A DNA stretch of 64,000 nt from CAVSWT01 sp963782985 (GCA_963782985.1 CAWALU010000014.1:62001-126000), one strand, 5' to 3'; shown: positions 9,546-18,702, counted from the first letter of the stretch. The notes: generated from the sequence alone by a model not told the origin. A program made the numbers and translations.

Positions 9546-10586
9546 ATGCACACCCTATCTTTTTACTCTGTACCTAAGGAAGGTGGAACGCTTGAAGTAA
9601 ATAATACAAAAATTTCCGCCTATCCATGGAATGGATATTATTTTAATGGTCTGCCAATCACTTTAAAAGCTAAGCCCAAAAGCGGTTATAAATTTATAGG
9701 ATGGGAAGGAATAGAATCGACCTCCGATTCAATAATTTATTCGCCGACAAAAGGAGGAGCAATAGTGGCGGTATTTGAAGAGGGCGTTGACCACAAAGAC
9801 TCAATTATAATTAATGAAATAAATTATAACTCAGCTTCTAATTTTGATTCTGATGATTGGGTCGAACTATATAACAGAGGCATTTCTGATATTGATATTT
9901 CCGATTGGCTATTTAAAGATGAAGACGACAACCACATTTTTATAATTCCAAAAAATACCATCTTAAAATCAAATGAATATTTAGTTTTAATTAATGATTC
10001 AACATTATTTGAATCTTCATTTCCATCAATAACAAATTATACAGGAAGTTTAGGATTTGGTTTTAGCGGCAGCGGGGAATTATTGAGATTGTTTGACGAT
10101 CAATTAAATTTAATAGATTCGGTTCATTATGACGATGAACTTCCATGGGCATTAAATGCCGATGGGAAAGGTTCGTCTCTTGAATTAAAAAGTCCCGATT
10201 TGAATAATGATTTAGGAGAAAATTGGTCTTCTTCAATTAATCACGGAACACCGGGTGAAAAAAATTCCATAAATACTGACAATAAGGATTTAGCATATAA
10301 CATTCCCTATCAATTTGAATTATTGCAAAACTATCCTAATCCATTTAATCCAACAACAAAAATAAAATATTCAATTGCCCTCGTAGGGACAAAGCATTCA
10401 ATATCTGTACAATTGGAAGTTTACGATATACTCGGAAATGAAATTGCAGCACTAGTAAATTGCGACCAGCCAGCAGGGAGTTATGAGGTAACTTTTGACG
10501 CTTCCAAACTGGCAAGCGGAATTTATTTCTATACTTTAAAAGCAGATAATTTTATAGCTTCAAAAAAATTAATCCTGTTAAAATAG
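9546..10586 (+). CDS. C-terminal part of the CotH/lamin-tail protein with type IX sorting tail
   Basis: This frame continues the protein above: with one extra T at 9516-9520 the joined residues read RSFLKNQFKLGSM. It contains a beta-rich InlB-type repeat (FIGWEGIES), a second lamin-tail domain (about residues 85-235; IIINEINYNS, DDWVELYNRG) and a type IX secretion C-terminal sorting domain from about 255, with QNYPNPFNPTTKIKYS, VYDILGNE and a terminal KKLILLK. No signal peptide is present here, so on its own it could not be exported, which supports the split-gene reading. The tail contains an unusual insert encoded by 10383-10410, described as a repeat. Confidence 0.85.
   Translation: MHTLSFYSVPKEGGTLEVNNTKISAYPWNGYYFNGLPITLKAKPKSGYKFIGWEGIESTSDSIIYSPTKGGAIVAVFEEGVDHKDSIIINEINYNSASNFDSDDWVELYNRGISDIDISDWLFKDEDDNHIFIIPKNTILKSNEYLVLINDSTLFESSFPSITNYTGSLGFGFSGSGELLRLFDDQLNLIDSVHYDDELPWALNADGKGSSLELKSPDLNNDLGENWSSSINHGTPGEKNSINTDNKDLAYNIPYQFELLQNYPNPFNPTTKIKYSIALVGTKHSISVQLEVYDILGNEIAALVNCDQPAGSYEVTFDASKLASGIYFYTLKADNFIASKKLILLK
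10383..10410 (+). repeat. 28-nt semi-palindromic insert within a type IX sorting tail, copy 1
   Basis: This segment begins GTAGGGAC and ends ATCTGTAC. It encodes VGTKHSISVQ in frame within the sorting domain. It matches the segment at 30847-30874 at 23 of 28 positions. The tail of the amidase ending at 35425 lacks about five residues at the same place. It looks like the remnant of a small palindromic repeat absorbed into coding sequence. Confidence 0.5.
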
Positions 10587-10614
10587 CTATTGAAACTAAA
10601 TAAGGGTTTGGAAT

Positions 10615-11283
10615 TTATTTTTTAGCTAATCTAAATCCTGTATAAAATTTTACTGAAGGAACTTTAGGAAAAGTTATTTCTTTTTCCACCCTAAAATATT
10701 TTAGAATTGTGGGTATTACGTTTTTTCTTTTTTCGTTGTAATCTTTTTTTGCATTTCTTCCAGTCAAAATCTTTAAACCTAAATCCGTAAGCGGAGATTC
10801 ATTTGGAGTAATCACAATAAATTTTCCATCATCGGTTAAAACTCTTGTTACTTCTTTACATGCATCATCAATATTATCAATAAATTCTATTGAACTGACA
10901 GCAGTGCAAAGCTGAAAATAATTATCTTCAAAAGGAAGTTTGGCTGCATCACCCTGAATTAGTTCGGCGGTAATGCCATGTTTTGTTAATTTTTTCATTA
11001 CGTCAAAATTTTTATTGTGTATATCAATGCCAAATAAATTACTCCCGTATTTTTTTAATTCCGGAAAAAATATTCCGCTGCCATAGCCGATATCTAACAA
11101 ATTTTGGACGGGTTTTTGTTCAATTAGGGATAAAAATATTTTATATCTTTTATTAATTATTTTCCCTAAAAAGAAATCATAATTCCATTCTGAAAGGTCT
11201 ATATCGCTGGTTTTGATTAAATCGTCCAATGGAAGCAAGTCCACGTTCATTGATACGCTTAGTTCATTCAAATTACACCTCAA
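10615..11283 (-). CDS. Class I SAM-dependent methyltransferase (Methyltransf_11 type)
   Basis: This is a 222-residue soluble methyltransferase. Motif I is LLDIGYGSGIFFPEL near residues 61-75, an acidic residue follows (FGIDIH), and the post-motif LPFEDNYFQL lies near 113-123. The closest general description is the UbiE/Methyltransf_11 fold; the substrate cannot be read from sequence. ATG codons at residues 1 and 12 are both possible; the second (MNVDLLP) gives a more conventional N-terminus. It runs opposite to the CotH gene and ends 29 bases from it. No operon partner is apparent. Confidence 0.8.
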   Translation of the reverse strand: MRCNLNELSVSMNVDLLPLDDLIKTSDIDLSEWNYDFFLGKIINKRYKIFLSLIEQKPVQNLLDIGYGSGIFFPELKKYGSNLFGIDIHNKNFDVMKKLTKHGITAELIQGDAAKLPFEDNYFQLCTAVSSIEFIDNIDDACKEVTRVLTDDGKFIVITPNESPLTDLGLKILTGRNAKKDYNEKRKNVIPTILKYFRVEKEITFPKVPSVKFYTGFRLAKK

Positions 11284-11476
11284 CCATATTTATAAATTTC
11301 TGAATAATAAATTATATTTTCCATCTTCAATTAGAAGGCAAATGACTTTATAGGAAGATTTGGAATGACTTTTCAATTATAGGAATAAATAGTTAGAGAG
11401 ACAATTATTGCTACTCCACTTGGCTGCAAACATGATTTAAAGCAAACGAAAGGGGAATATGAAATGAGAAATTTAT

Positions 11477-13879
11477 TTAATTAAATTTAATTATAAAATA
11501 AGTTATGTCGTCCGATTGAGCATATCCATCTAACCATTTTTCTGCTTCGTCATTTAACTTCTCAATAATTTGTGTCGATGTTTTTGAAGCGTTTTGTAAT
11601 ATTATTTTTTTTACTCTTTCATATTCATACATTTTTTTATCCTTGTTAAATAATTCAGGCAGCCCGTCGCTTATAGCTGCAACAATATCACCTTTATTAA
11701 TTATAAGACTTGTTGAATTAAACGGTATTTTATCTGTAGCTCCTAAAGGCATTCTTTTAATAATCACTTCTTCAATTTTATCTGATGCTTTTCTATAAAT
11801 AATTATAGGCGGCATACCTGCAGAAGAAATTTCTAAATTCATTTCTGATATTTTTAAGAGGGTTAAGCCCATGTAGAGATTTCCTAGGCGCATAGAAAGT
11901 AGTGAATTATTGATAGAGCTAAGAATTTCAGTTAGTGACAACTTATTTGCGTATTCAAATAATAGACTTTTTACTACTGCCACTAAAGTCCCCGCCTTTA
12001 CTCCATGCCCAGTTGCGTCACCAACCGCTATGATTAAGGAATTATGATTTGAAGAAATAATATCATAATAGTCGCCTCCAACTTCAGAGGCAGTTTGCAT
12101 AAATGCATCTAATTCTAAATTAGCAAATTGTGGTATTGATTTAGGCAGTAGAGATAATTGCAGAGTGCGAGCAGATTCTAATTCTTTACTTTTCCTTTCG
12201 TTTTCTATTTCAATTATTCGTCTTTCTATTTCAAGTTTGTTGGCAATTCTTTCCTGCTCAATTGTTTTTTCGGAAAGCAGTTTAACTTTTATTAATTGAT
12301 TCTCTAAATTTTTATTTATTTGTGCAAAATTGTAGGAGAGAAAAAGCGACATTGATATTGCAAGACCAACCATACCATATACGAACACTTGATTATCTTC
12401 AGAAGAAAGTTCAATTAAATTGTAATCCACAAAAATTTGAAGAACCACAAAAATTATTAAAGAAATAAATCCCCAAAGTAAAATCAAACTTCCTTTTTTG
12501 AAGGTTTTAGTTTTAGAAAAAAGGGACGTAATAACAAGATCACCCATTGTAAGAACAAAATATACATAGTTTAAATATGTAGGAAATCCAAGAGGATTAA
12601 TAAATTGATAAACACTTAAAACCACAAATAAAACAAAAAATAATATCCAGCGTTTAGGTAATTTGTTGTAGCGAATTTGAAATCCCATTAATAAACCGAA
12701 AAAGATCGCAATCGGAACTGATAATCCATTTAACCTGTAATTCATAATTATCATTTCCGGAGTAAATGAAAATAATTTCTGATAACCAAAAAAAGTTATA
12801 CCCGCAAAGCCCAACATGCATATTGCATAATATAAATTTTCTTTATGCTTGGGATTAAAAGCATATAAAAATATATGCAGTAAAAATAACAGAAGGGGAA
12901 TTACCGTGAATATCATTTCCTTAGCCGTTACTGCCCTTATGCGAACTGGAAATTTTTCCATAATCTTATTCAAGTTTGAAAGATAAATCGTGAATAAACC
13001 TGAGAAACCTAGTTTGGAATATTTATTTAACTTATTATTTGCGAATCGTACAGAAAATAAATGGTCTTCCGTTGGATCAATATTTAAGTATTTCCAATTT
13101 CTCATTTGCAAAGGATTATATTCGTTTGTGGTATCTCCTATTTCACCGGTTTTGAAAAGTAACTTACCGTTGTAATAAAATTCGGAAGCCCCCAGTTGAT
13201 CAATAATTATAGCAATTGATTTGTTCCAAAGGGAAGTATCACAAACAAAATGAAATCTGAACCAGCCAATATTATTAAATTCAAAATTTGAGTTATCTTC
13301 TATTTCCCTCAAATTTATTTTTTGCCAATTTGAATCATTAAAGTTTTTGGATGCCCACTTAAAATTATCGCCTGGATGATATTTCCAATATTCATCTAAA
13401 ATCATAAACTCCCTATTAGGATTGAATCGGTCTGCATCAAAAACAACTTTTCCTTGCTTGAATTTATTTTTCCAACCATAAATATTTGTAGTTATAATTG
13501 TGTCCTTAGTTATTTTCAAACCAGAATTATTCGCAAGATTATAGTTGCTGTCTAACGCTTCTTGCCACCAGCTTCCTGCGGTAAATTTAAACTCTATTGA
13601 TTTACCGGAAAGTATTTGAATTGTTTTTTCAAATGTGCTGTCGTTTATTTTTTTCATTCTTTTTGAATCGGCTTTCCAATTTCCTAATTCAACTTGATTG
13701 CCGGTTATAAAGGCGCTATTAGTTGTATCCAAAAAAAATAAATTTAATTTGAAGGTAACATTATGTTTTGTTTGATTAGAATTTCCGCATCCGAAAAAAA
13801 TAATCAAGCACAATAAAAAAAATGGTATTTTAATTTTGAGGGAGGAACATAAACTTAAAGCAAAATCCGCTTTATTCAT
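11477..13879 (-). CDS. Membrane SpoIIE-family serine phosphatase with extracytoplasmic starch-binding-like domain
   Basis: This is an 800-residue sensor phosphatase. It starts with a lipoprotein-like signal (hydrophobic 17-29, cysteine at 31 in FFGC). A starch-binding/CBM20-like beta domain follows at about 36-130 (ITGNQVELGNWKAD, a typical family segment), then a jelly-roll domain at about 145-300 similar to sensor input domains. About seven membrane helices lie between 315 and 520 (7TM-DISM-like), followed by a coiled coil at about 520-570 and a SpoIIE PP2C phosphatase domain at 575-800. Metal-binding motifs EVGGDYYD, GDATGHGVKAG and AISDGL are present. Such phosphatases usually dephosphorylate anti-sigma-antagonist proteins. 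It is divergent from an orphan receiver gene. The ligand is unknown; a carbohydrate signal is an inference from the domain. Confidence 0.88.
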   Translation of the reverse strand: MNKADFALSLCSSLKIKIPFFLLCLIIFFGCGNSNQTKHNVTFKLNLFFLDTTNSAFITGNQVELGNWKADSKRMKKINDSTFEKTIQILSGKSIEFKFTAGSWWQEALDSNYNLANNSGLKITKDTIITTNIYGWKNKFKQGKVVFDADRFNPNREFMILDEYWKYHPGDNFKWASKNFNDSNWQKINLREIEDNSNFEFNNIGWFRFHFVCDTSLWNKSIAIIIDQLGASEFYYNGKLLFKTGEIGDTTNEYNPLQMRNWKYLNIDPTEDHLFSVRFANNKLNKYSKLGFSGLFTIYLSNLNKIMEKFPVRIRAVTAKEMIFTVIPLLLFLLHIFLYAFNPKHKENLYYAICMLGFAGITFFGYQKLFSFTPEMIIMNYRLNGLSVPIAIFFGLLMGFQIRYNKLPKRWILFFVLFVVLSVYQFINPLGFPTYLNYVYFVLTMGDLVITSLFSKTKTFKKGSLILLWGFISLIIFVVLQIFVDYNLIELSSEDNQVFVYGMVGLAISMSLFLSYNFAQINKNLENQLIKVKLLSEKTIEQERIANKLEIERRIIEIENERKSKELESARTLQLSLLPKSIPQFANLELDAFMQTASEVGGDYYDIISSNHNSLIIAVGDATGHGVKAGTLVAVVKSLLFEYANKLSLTEILSSINNSLLSMRLGNLYMGLTLLKISEMNLEISSAGMPPIIIYRKASDKIEEVIIKRMPLGATDKIPFNSTSLIINKGDIVAAISDGLPELFNKDKKMYEYERVKKIILQNASKTSTQIIEKLNDEAEKWLDGYAQSDDITYFIIKFN

Positions 13880-14108
13880 TTCAGAAAGTTTTAGTTAAGA
13901 TACTTTTTGATGGCAAATGAACAGTAATTAACCTGCTTAAAAAAATTTTGATAGTCAAATAATTTTTTTTATATATTGGGAGAAGTTGAATTTCTAATAT
14001 TTTATAAGGACAGAACAAAAGTAAAATTCTGATCTATTCATTATTTATTGTCTAATGTTTTGTATATTATTTTTAGAAAAGCTTCTCTAAATTTTAATTA
14101 AAAAAAAT

Positions 14109-14498
14109 ATGGATAATCCACGAACCATAATTATTGAAGCAGAAAGATTGAATTCTGAATACTATAAAAAAATTCTGGCTGACGTTCAAATTAATAAAGT
14201 ATTTGAATTAAATAATTCACATAAAATATTTCCCGCCCTAAAAAAAATAAACCCCGATATAATAATTTTAGATATTGCTATTTGCGATGAGATAATTTCA
14301 TGTAAAATTATAGATGAACTAATATTAAAAAAAACTAATGTTCCAGTAATTGTTATAAGTTCAATATTTAATATTGAAATAATGAAAAAACTTAAGCTGA
14401 TTCCAAATTCGAAATTTATGTTAAAGCCGGTGAATGTTTTGGATTTGTCAAATTTTATGCATGGATTAAATCCGACTCAAAAAATAAACTTTTCATAA
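14109..14498 (+). CDS. Receiver-domain (CheY-like) protein
   Basis: This is a stand-alone receiver domain of 129 residues with no output domain. The phosphoacceptor is probably Asp55 in IILDI, with Ser84/85 in VISS and Lys106 in MLKP. The usual acidic pair after beta-1 is replaced by IIEAE (Glu10/Glu12), so metal binding may be altered. It is transcribed away from the SpoIIE phosphatase across a 229-base spacer, and no histidine kinase is nearby. A partner role in the same signalling route is possible but unproven. Confidence 0.75.
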   Translation: MDNPRTIIIEAERLNSEYYKKILADVQINKVFELNNSHKIFPALKKINPDIIILDIAICDEIISCKIIDELILKKTNVPVIVISSIFNIEIMKKLKLIPNSKFMLKPVNVLDLSNFMHGLNPTQKINFS

Positions 14499-14646
14499 CC
14501 TATCTTTTTTTCTTATTCAAACTCATTTCTGTTAACTAATTTTATATTCTATAATAAAATTTTAGGTGATATTTATTCTCATAAAATCTTAATATTATTT
14601 TACTACGCGTTAATTATTATTTGATCTCTAATTGAAAGGAAAGACA

Positions 14647-15501
14647 ATGGATGAATTTTTAAAAAAGCTATACACAGTTTTTGATCCGAGAGTTTTGTTC
14701 ATCAAATTTGCAGGCATTTTGCCAGATGTTATTATTTCAATAATAACAATTTTAATATTTATTATTCTATGGAAAGTATTAAAAAGGGGAACGTCATTTT
14801 TTATAAAAAAATCTCAAATGGATTTAACCGCGGCAAGTTTTGTTCAAACAACAATTAAGTATTCTATTATTACAGTAGGCGTAATAACCGCCCTTAGCCA
14901 GGTGGGCATTAATATTACTTCAATTTTAACGAGCATAGGAATACTTGGCATTACTATTGGCTTTGCAGCTAAAGACGCGCTTTCAAATATAATCTCCGGT
15001 ATATTTATTTTTTGGGATCGACCTTTTGTAATAAATGATTTGATAGAAATAGAAGGGGAGTATGGAATGGTTGACCAAATAACTTTACGGACTACGCGAA
15101 TAATTACGGTTGACGGAAAGATGCTTGCAATACCAAACAACACAGTGGTAAACCAGATTGTAAGTTCATATACAAATTTTCCTACTTTAAGATTGGATTT
15201 AGATTTTACCGTCGGCTTAAATGAAGACATCGGAAAAATAAGAAAGTTATTATTTGCCATCGTTAGCGGAGATGATGATATTTTAATAAGTCCCGCGCCC
15301 GAAATTGTAGTAACGGCGCTTAATGATTATAACCTCGGAATGCAATTTAGAGTTTGGATTAAAGACGAACGAATACACGTCGCAAAACGTTTTGATTTGA
15401 GAGAAAAGATTTACGAAACTTTGTTAAACGCAGGCGTAGATATGCCGCTTGAAACAATTCAATTAGCGCCCATTAAAATTAATAATGGTTCAACTAATTA
15501 A
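14647..15501 (+). CDS. MscS-family small-conductance mechanosensitive channel
   Basis: This inner-membrane channel of 284 residues would open under membrane tension to release solutes in hypo-osmotic shock. Membrane helices lie at about residues 22-44, 62-85 and 90-115, the last being the pore helix with GILGITIGFAAKDALSNIISG. The MscS beta domain follows (IEIEGEYGMVDQITLRTT) and then the C-terminal domain. The ATG at 14647 is preceded by AAAGGAAAG and is preferred over the in-frame TTG at 14632. It is one of two MscS genes here, the other facing it at 15876-16928. Confidence 0.9.
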   Translation: MDEFLKKLYTVFDPRVLFIKFAGILPDVIISIITILIFIILWKVLKRGTSFFIKKSQMDLTAASFVQTTIKYSIITVGVITALSQVGINITSILTSIGILGITIGFAAKDALSNIISGIFIFWDRPFVINDLIEIEGEYGMVDQITLRTTRIITVDGKMLAIPNNTVVNQIVSSYTNFPTLRLDLDFTVGLNEDIGKIRKLLFAIVSGDDDILISPAPEIVVTALNDYNLGMQFRVWIKDERIHVAKRFDLREKIYETLLNAGVDMPLETIQLAPIKINNGSTN

Positions 15502-15535
15502 GAATTTTATAAGATTTTTAATTTTGTTTTTTAAA

Positions 15536-15564
15536 TTAATATGATATGACTTTCATCATATTAA
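15536..15564. repeat. 10-bp perfect inverted repeat downstream of the first MscS gene
   Basis: Arms TTAATATGAT (15536-15545) and ATCATATTAA (15555-15564) surround a 9-base loop. It lies between the MscS gene and the small membrane peptide gene. It could be an AT-rich terminator or an operator for the peptide gene; no T-run follows. Confidence 0.4.
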
Positions 15565-15663
15565 AATTGATAAGTGCTTTTTCTCAACTGATTTATATAT
15601 GAAAATTATAATTTACGCTTTGATAATTGTTTTTACTTTTCTCTAATAAAAATAGGAGGCTCT

Positions 15664-15813
15664 ATGTTGTGGACAATATTTGTAATACTATTAGTACTTT
15701 GGTTATTAGGAGTAGTTACTTCTTATACGCTCGGAGGATTTATTCACATAATTCTTGTAGTGGCGGTAATTATTCTTATATATAATTTAGTTGCTGGTAG
15801 AAAAGGGGTGTGA
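15664..15813 (+). CDS. Lmo0937-family small membrane protein
   Basis: This short gene encodes 49 residues that are almost entirely hydrophobic, as two membrane spans around VTSYTLGGFIH and a basic end (AGRKGV). The N-terminus MLWTIFVILLVLWLLG and the SYTLGGFIH loop match the Lmo0937 family, a small stress-associated membrane peptide found across bacteria. A near-perfect ribosome-binding site, AGGAGG at 15654-15659, precedes the ATG. Its function is unknown. Its location between two mechanosensitive channel genes suggests an envelope or osmotic stress role. Confidence 0.8.
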   Translation: MLWTIFVILLVLWLLGVVTSYTLGGFIHIILVVAVIILIYNLVAGRKGV

Positions 15814-15875
15814 CCTAATTTTTAGATTGATTGGGAGCTTGCTCAAATAATTCAAAATATTAATATTGAGATAAT

Positions 15876-16928
15876 TTATCTTGAGTTATCATTTGGAAAT
15901 TTAACCCGGGCAGGCTCTTTATTTAAGCGGCTTAACATTTTTTTCGTTAGCTTAGTTTTAATTTGCCCTTGATCTTTCGGCATAACTAAATAACGAATTA
16001 TTGCCTCCAGCCAGGTATTATCGCTTACGCGAAAAATAACCGAGGGCTTTTCCTGCACTTCCAATTCATCAACGGGTGTATTTGCTAAAAGTTCTCTGTA
16101 AGTTTTAATTCTTTCTTGCATTGTATCCCCAATCTCTTCTTCAACTGCTTCTCTCATAGTTTTTTCTACAAACTCCAAATCGCTATTATAGGCTACGTTA
16201 AATTTTATTTCGTTCCAAATGTAAGGAAACATTTCCCAGCTGTAATTATAAACAATGCTGCTTAAAGCTTTCGAGTTAGGAAATTTAATTATTCTTCCGC
16301 TGGGATGATCGCTGGAAAGATACTGCCCGCCAAATTCCCAGAGCGTGGTATCAAGATAGCTTACATCAATTACATCTCCGGTTGCATCGCCAATCTTAAT
16401 TCTATCGCCAACTTGAAATGGTTTTCTAATTAAGATGTAAATCCATCCTATAAAACTTGAGAGAACGGTTTGCAGAGAAAAACCGATTATAAGAGAAACA
16501 ATTCCCAACGAAACTATAGCGGTCTGCCAATTAATAAATAATGAAGTAATAAAAATAAATCCTATGACTAACGTAACAACAAGTCTTAAAATTCTCTCAA
16601 AATTATATCGGCTAACATCGTCATGAATAGAATTAGTAAAATATAATTTAATAATTTTGGCTGCCGCCATTACGGCAGTGATTAACATAGCTCCCTTTAT
16701 AATGCGCTGCAAAACAGTCCGAATATTTTCGGATAAACCAAAAAACTCCAGACTTAGCAAATAAAGAATTACGCCCAATCCAATGAGTAACAACAAATAA
16801 ATTACAAACCAAAATCTTTTTTCTATTTTATTTTTGGATGGTGAAGGCGGTGAAGCTGTTGGGATTTTATTTTCGTTTATATTTTGTGTTGAATCTTTTA
16901 TTGAAATTTCGTTTTTATTTTTCAGCAT
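15876..16928 (-). CDS. MscS-family mechanosensitive ion channel (second copy)
   Basis: This 350-residue membrane channel protein has a long polar N-terminus (residues 1-38) and helices at about 40-65, 83-105, 115-140 and 143-170. The pore helix region contains VSLGIVSLIIGFSLQTVLSSFIGW, followed by the beta-domain segment RKPFQVGDRIKIGDATGDVIDV. The C-terminal part is longer than in the copy at 14647, so they are distinct subfamilies and not a recent duplication. It is convergent with the small membrane peptide gene at 15664. Confidence 0.9.
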   Translation of the reverse strand: MLKNKNEISIKDSTQNINENKIPTASPPSPSKNKIEKRFWFVIYLLLLIGLGVILYLLSLEFFGLSENIRTVLQRIIKGAMLITAVMAAAKIIKLYFTNSIHDDVSRYNFERILRLVVTLVIGFIFITSLFINWQTAIVSLGIVSLIIGFSLQTVLSSFIGWIYILIRKPFQVGDRIKIGDATGDVIDVSYLDTTLWEFGGQYLSSDHPSGRIIKFPNSKALSSIVYNYSWEMFPYIWNEIKFNVAYNSDLEFVEKTMREAVEEEIGDTMQERIKTYRELLANTPVDELEVQEKPSVIFRVSDNTWLEAIIRYLVMPKDQGQIKTKLTKKMLSRLNKEPARVKFPNDNSR

Positions 16929-17122
16929 AATCTTAAAATAGTTTATAGTTATAAATCTTTTATAAAATTAAATTTTGTATATCAGCTTTCAGAATTATTC
17001 TCTTCTTCTTCAATTGACATTTTTATTTCCATTAATTGTTTGTGAATAATTATTCTAAAACAATTTCTAATCTCATACTAAGGGGAATTTTGTTTCCGAA
17101 AATGAGAGCAGCTCTCTAACAA

Positions 17123-17374
17123 TTATTTCAAATTTTCCGGTGTGATTTTAGAATTCCATGCCGACCATTCGGTTACTTCTGAAACCATTAAACAATCATC
17201 GGCATTAATATGCATTCTAAAAAATTCTTTTAGATTAAAAGTATCTGTTTCAAATCTATTTAAACACCAAGTTAGTTCCGAGATTTTAATTGCTCCAAAT
17301 TTATCTAACTCATCATAAAGTGTTTCATATTTTTTAAGATTATTTAAGTCAAAGTTTAAAAAATAAAGCGCCAT
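17123..17374 (-). CDS. Cas2-like / SinR-annotated small ferredoxin-fold protein
   Basis: This is an 83-residue protein of unknown function. The first strand YFLNFDL, with an Asp in the position of the Cas2 metal-binding Asp, is followed by a helix (KYETLYDELDKFGA), a strand with SELTWCL, and the segment INADDCLMVSEVTEWSAW. This order resembles the Cas2/VapD-type ferredoxin fold and proteins sometimes labelled SinR family. I see no cas1, no other cas gene and no CRISPR array in this window, so it would be a stand-alone member. The family assignment is from pattern recognition and is uncertain. Confidence 0.6.
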   Translation of the reverse strand: MALYFLNFDLNNLKKYETLYDELDKFGAIKISELTWCLNRFETDTFNLKEFFRMHINADDCLMVSEVTEWSAWNSKITPENLK

Positions 17375-17576
17375 AATATCCTTTCCTGTAATTATTTATT
17401 AACGAAATAAAGTTTACCATTTGTATTTTTATTAAAGATGAAATTATTATAAATCTATAATATACATTGTGTTATTTGCCATATTGGTTTATAATTATGA
17501 GATCTTTTAATGTGATAGTCTGCTGTTTAATTTGAAATTCATTCTAATATATTTAAGCTAAAAAGGATTAAAAAAT

Positions 17577-18611
17577 TTGTCAAAGCAAATTTTAAAGGCG
17601 ATTAAAAAACATCATCTTCATTATACAAATGAAAATGAATTATGTATTCAAAGAAAATCAAAAGGGAAGAAATTTGTTTATCAAAGCGATGAAGGAAAGC
17701 AAGTAAAAAACAAAAAGCTAATTGAAAGAATTGAATCGCTTGTAATTCCGCCTGCTTGGGAAGAAGTGCTAATTTGCAAAAAAACTAACGGACATATTCA
17801 GGCTACCGGCAGAGACAGCAAGGGGAGGAAGCAATATATTTACCACGTTAAATGGAGCGAACTAAGCAATGAAAGTAAATTCAATAAAATGATTGAATTT
17901 GGCAAGGCTCTTCCGACTATCAGAAAACAAATTGAAAAAGATTTAAAACAAAAATTATTACAGAGACGAAAAGTATTAGCTTTAGTTATTAAGCTGATGG
18001 AAGAAACTTTAATTAGAATTGGAAATGAAATCTACGCGGAACAAAATAAATCTTTCGGGCTAACCACTTTAAAGAATAAACACATTAAAGTAAAAGGCTC
18101 GACTATCAAATTTCATTTTAATGGTAAAAGCGGGAAAACCTGGGAAAGCGATTTTAATGATAAATCCCTTGCTAAAATTCTTAAAAAATGTCAGGAGCTT
18201 CCCGGTCAGCAGTTATTTCAATATATAGATGAAGATGGGAAAAGAAATCCCATTGAATCATCGGATGTGAACGAATATTTAAATGAAATAGTTACAAAAG
18301 ATTTTACAGCTAAGGATTTTAGAACTTGGGGCGCAACTATTTTTGCAGCAGAAAAATTAAGTGAAATTTCTTTAGCTGAAAGTGAAAAACAAAACAATAA
18401 AAATATAGTTGCGGTAATTAAAGAAACAGCTAATCATTTAAATAATACTCCCGCCATTTGTAAAAAATATTATATTCACCCTAAAATTATTGAAGCTTAT
18501 TTAGACGGCTATTTATTGAAAGTAATGAGCGATATTCGCGCAAAAAGAAAAACTAAATATGGACTTAATAAATTTGAAAAAGTGGTTATTAAAATTTTAA
18601 AAAAATATTAA
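17577..18611 (+). CDS. DNA topoisomerase IB
   Basis: This enzyme relaxes supercoils by transient 3'-phosphotyrosyl cleavage of one DNA strand (eukaryote/poxvirus type). Its 344 residues are typical of the bacterial form. The N-terminal domain carries IPPAWEEVLIC and the GHIQATGRDSKGRKQY segment. The catalytic domain shows RIGNEIYAEQNKSFGLTTL, FRTWGATIFAA (catalytic Arg) and KKYYIHP near the C-terminus, which holds the active-site Tyr. The TTG start at 17577 has an AAAAGGA ribosome-binding site upstream. It stands among stress-type genes and has no operon partner. Confidence 0.92.
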   Translation: MSKQILKAIKKHHLHYTNENELCIQRKSKGKKFVYQSDEGKQVKNKKLIERIESLVIPPAWEEVLICKKTNGHIQATGRDSKGRKQYIYHVKWSELSNESKFNKMIEFGKALPTIRKQIEKDLKQKLLQRRKVLALVIKLMEETLIRIGNEIYAEQNKSFGLTTLKNKHIKVKGSTIKFHFNGKSGKTWESDFNDKSLAKILKKCQELPGQQLFQYIDEDGKRNPIESSDVNEYLNEIVTKDFTAKDFRTWGATIFAAEKLSEISLAESEKQNNKNIVAVIKETANHLNNTPAICKKYYIHPKIIEAYLDGYLLKVMSDIRAKRKTKYGLNKFEKVVIKILKKY

Positions 18612-18702
18612 TTTCAGTTGAAGATTTTTTGATTATTAACACAAAATTCTGTTACAAAAAAAATTATACTTATAACATTCATAACTAAAAAAAGGAAAGC
18701 AA

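Noticed and set aside
12990..13175. A plus-strand 61-residue reading frame within the SpoIIE phosphatase
   Set aside because: It lies wholly inside a well-supported gene on the other strand, with no ribosome-binding site or recognised motif.
16984..17100. Short minus-strand frame of about 28 codons with a poly-Glu end between MscS and the Cas2-like gene
   Set aside because: No convincing start or family; too short to support.
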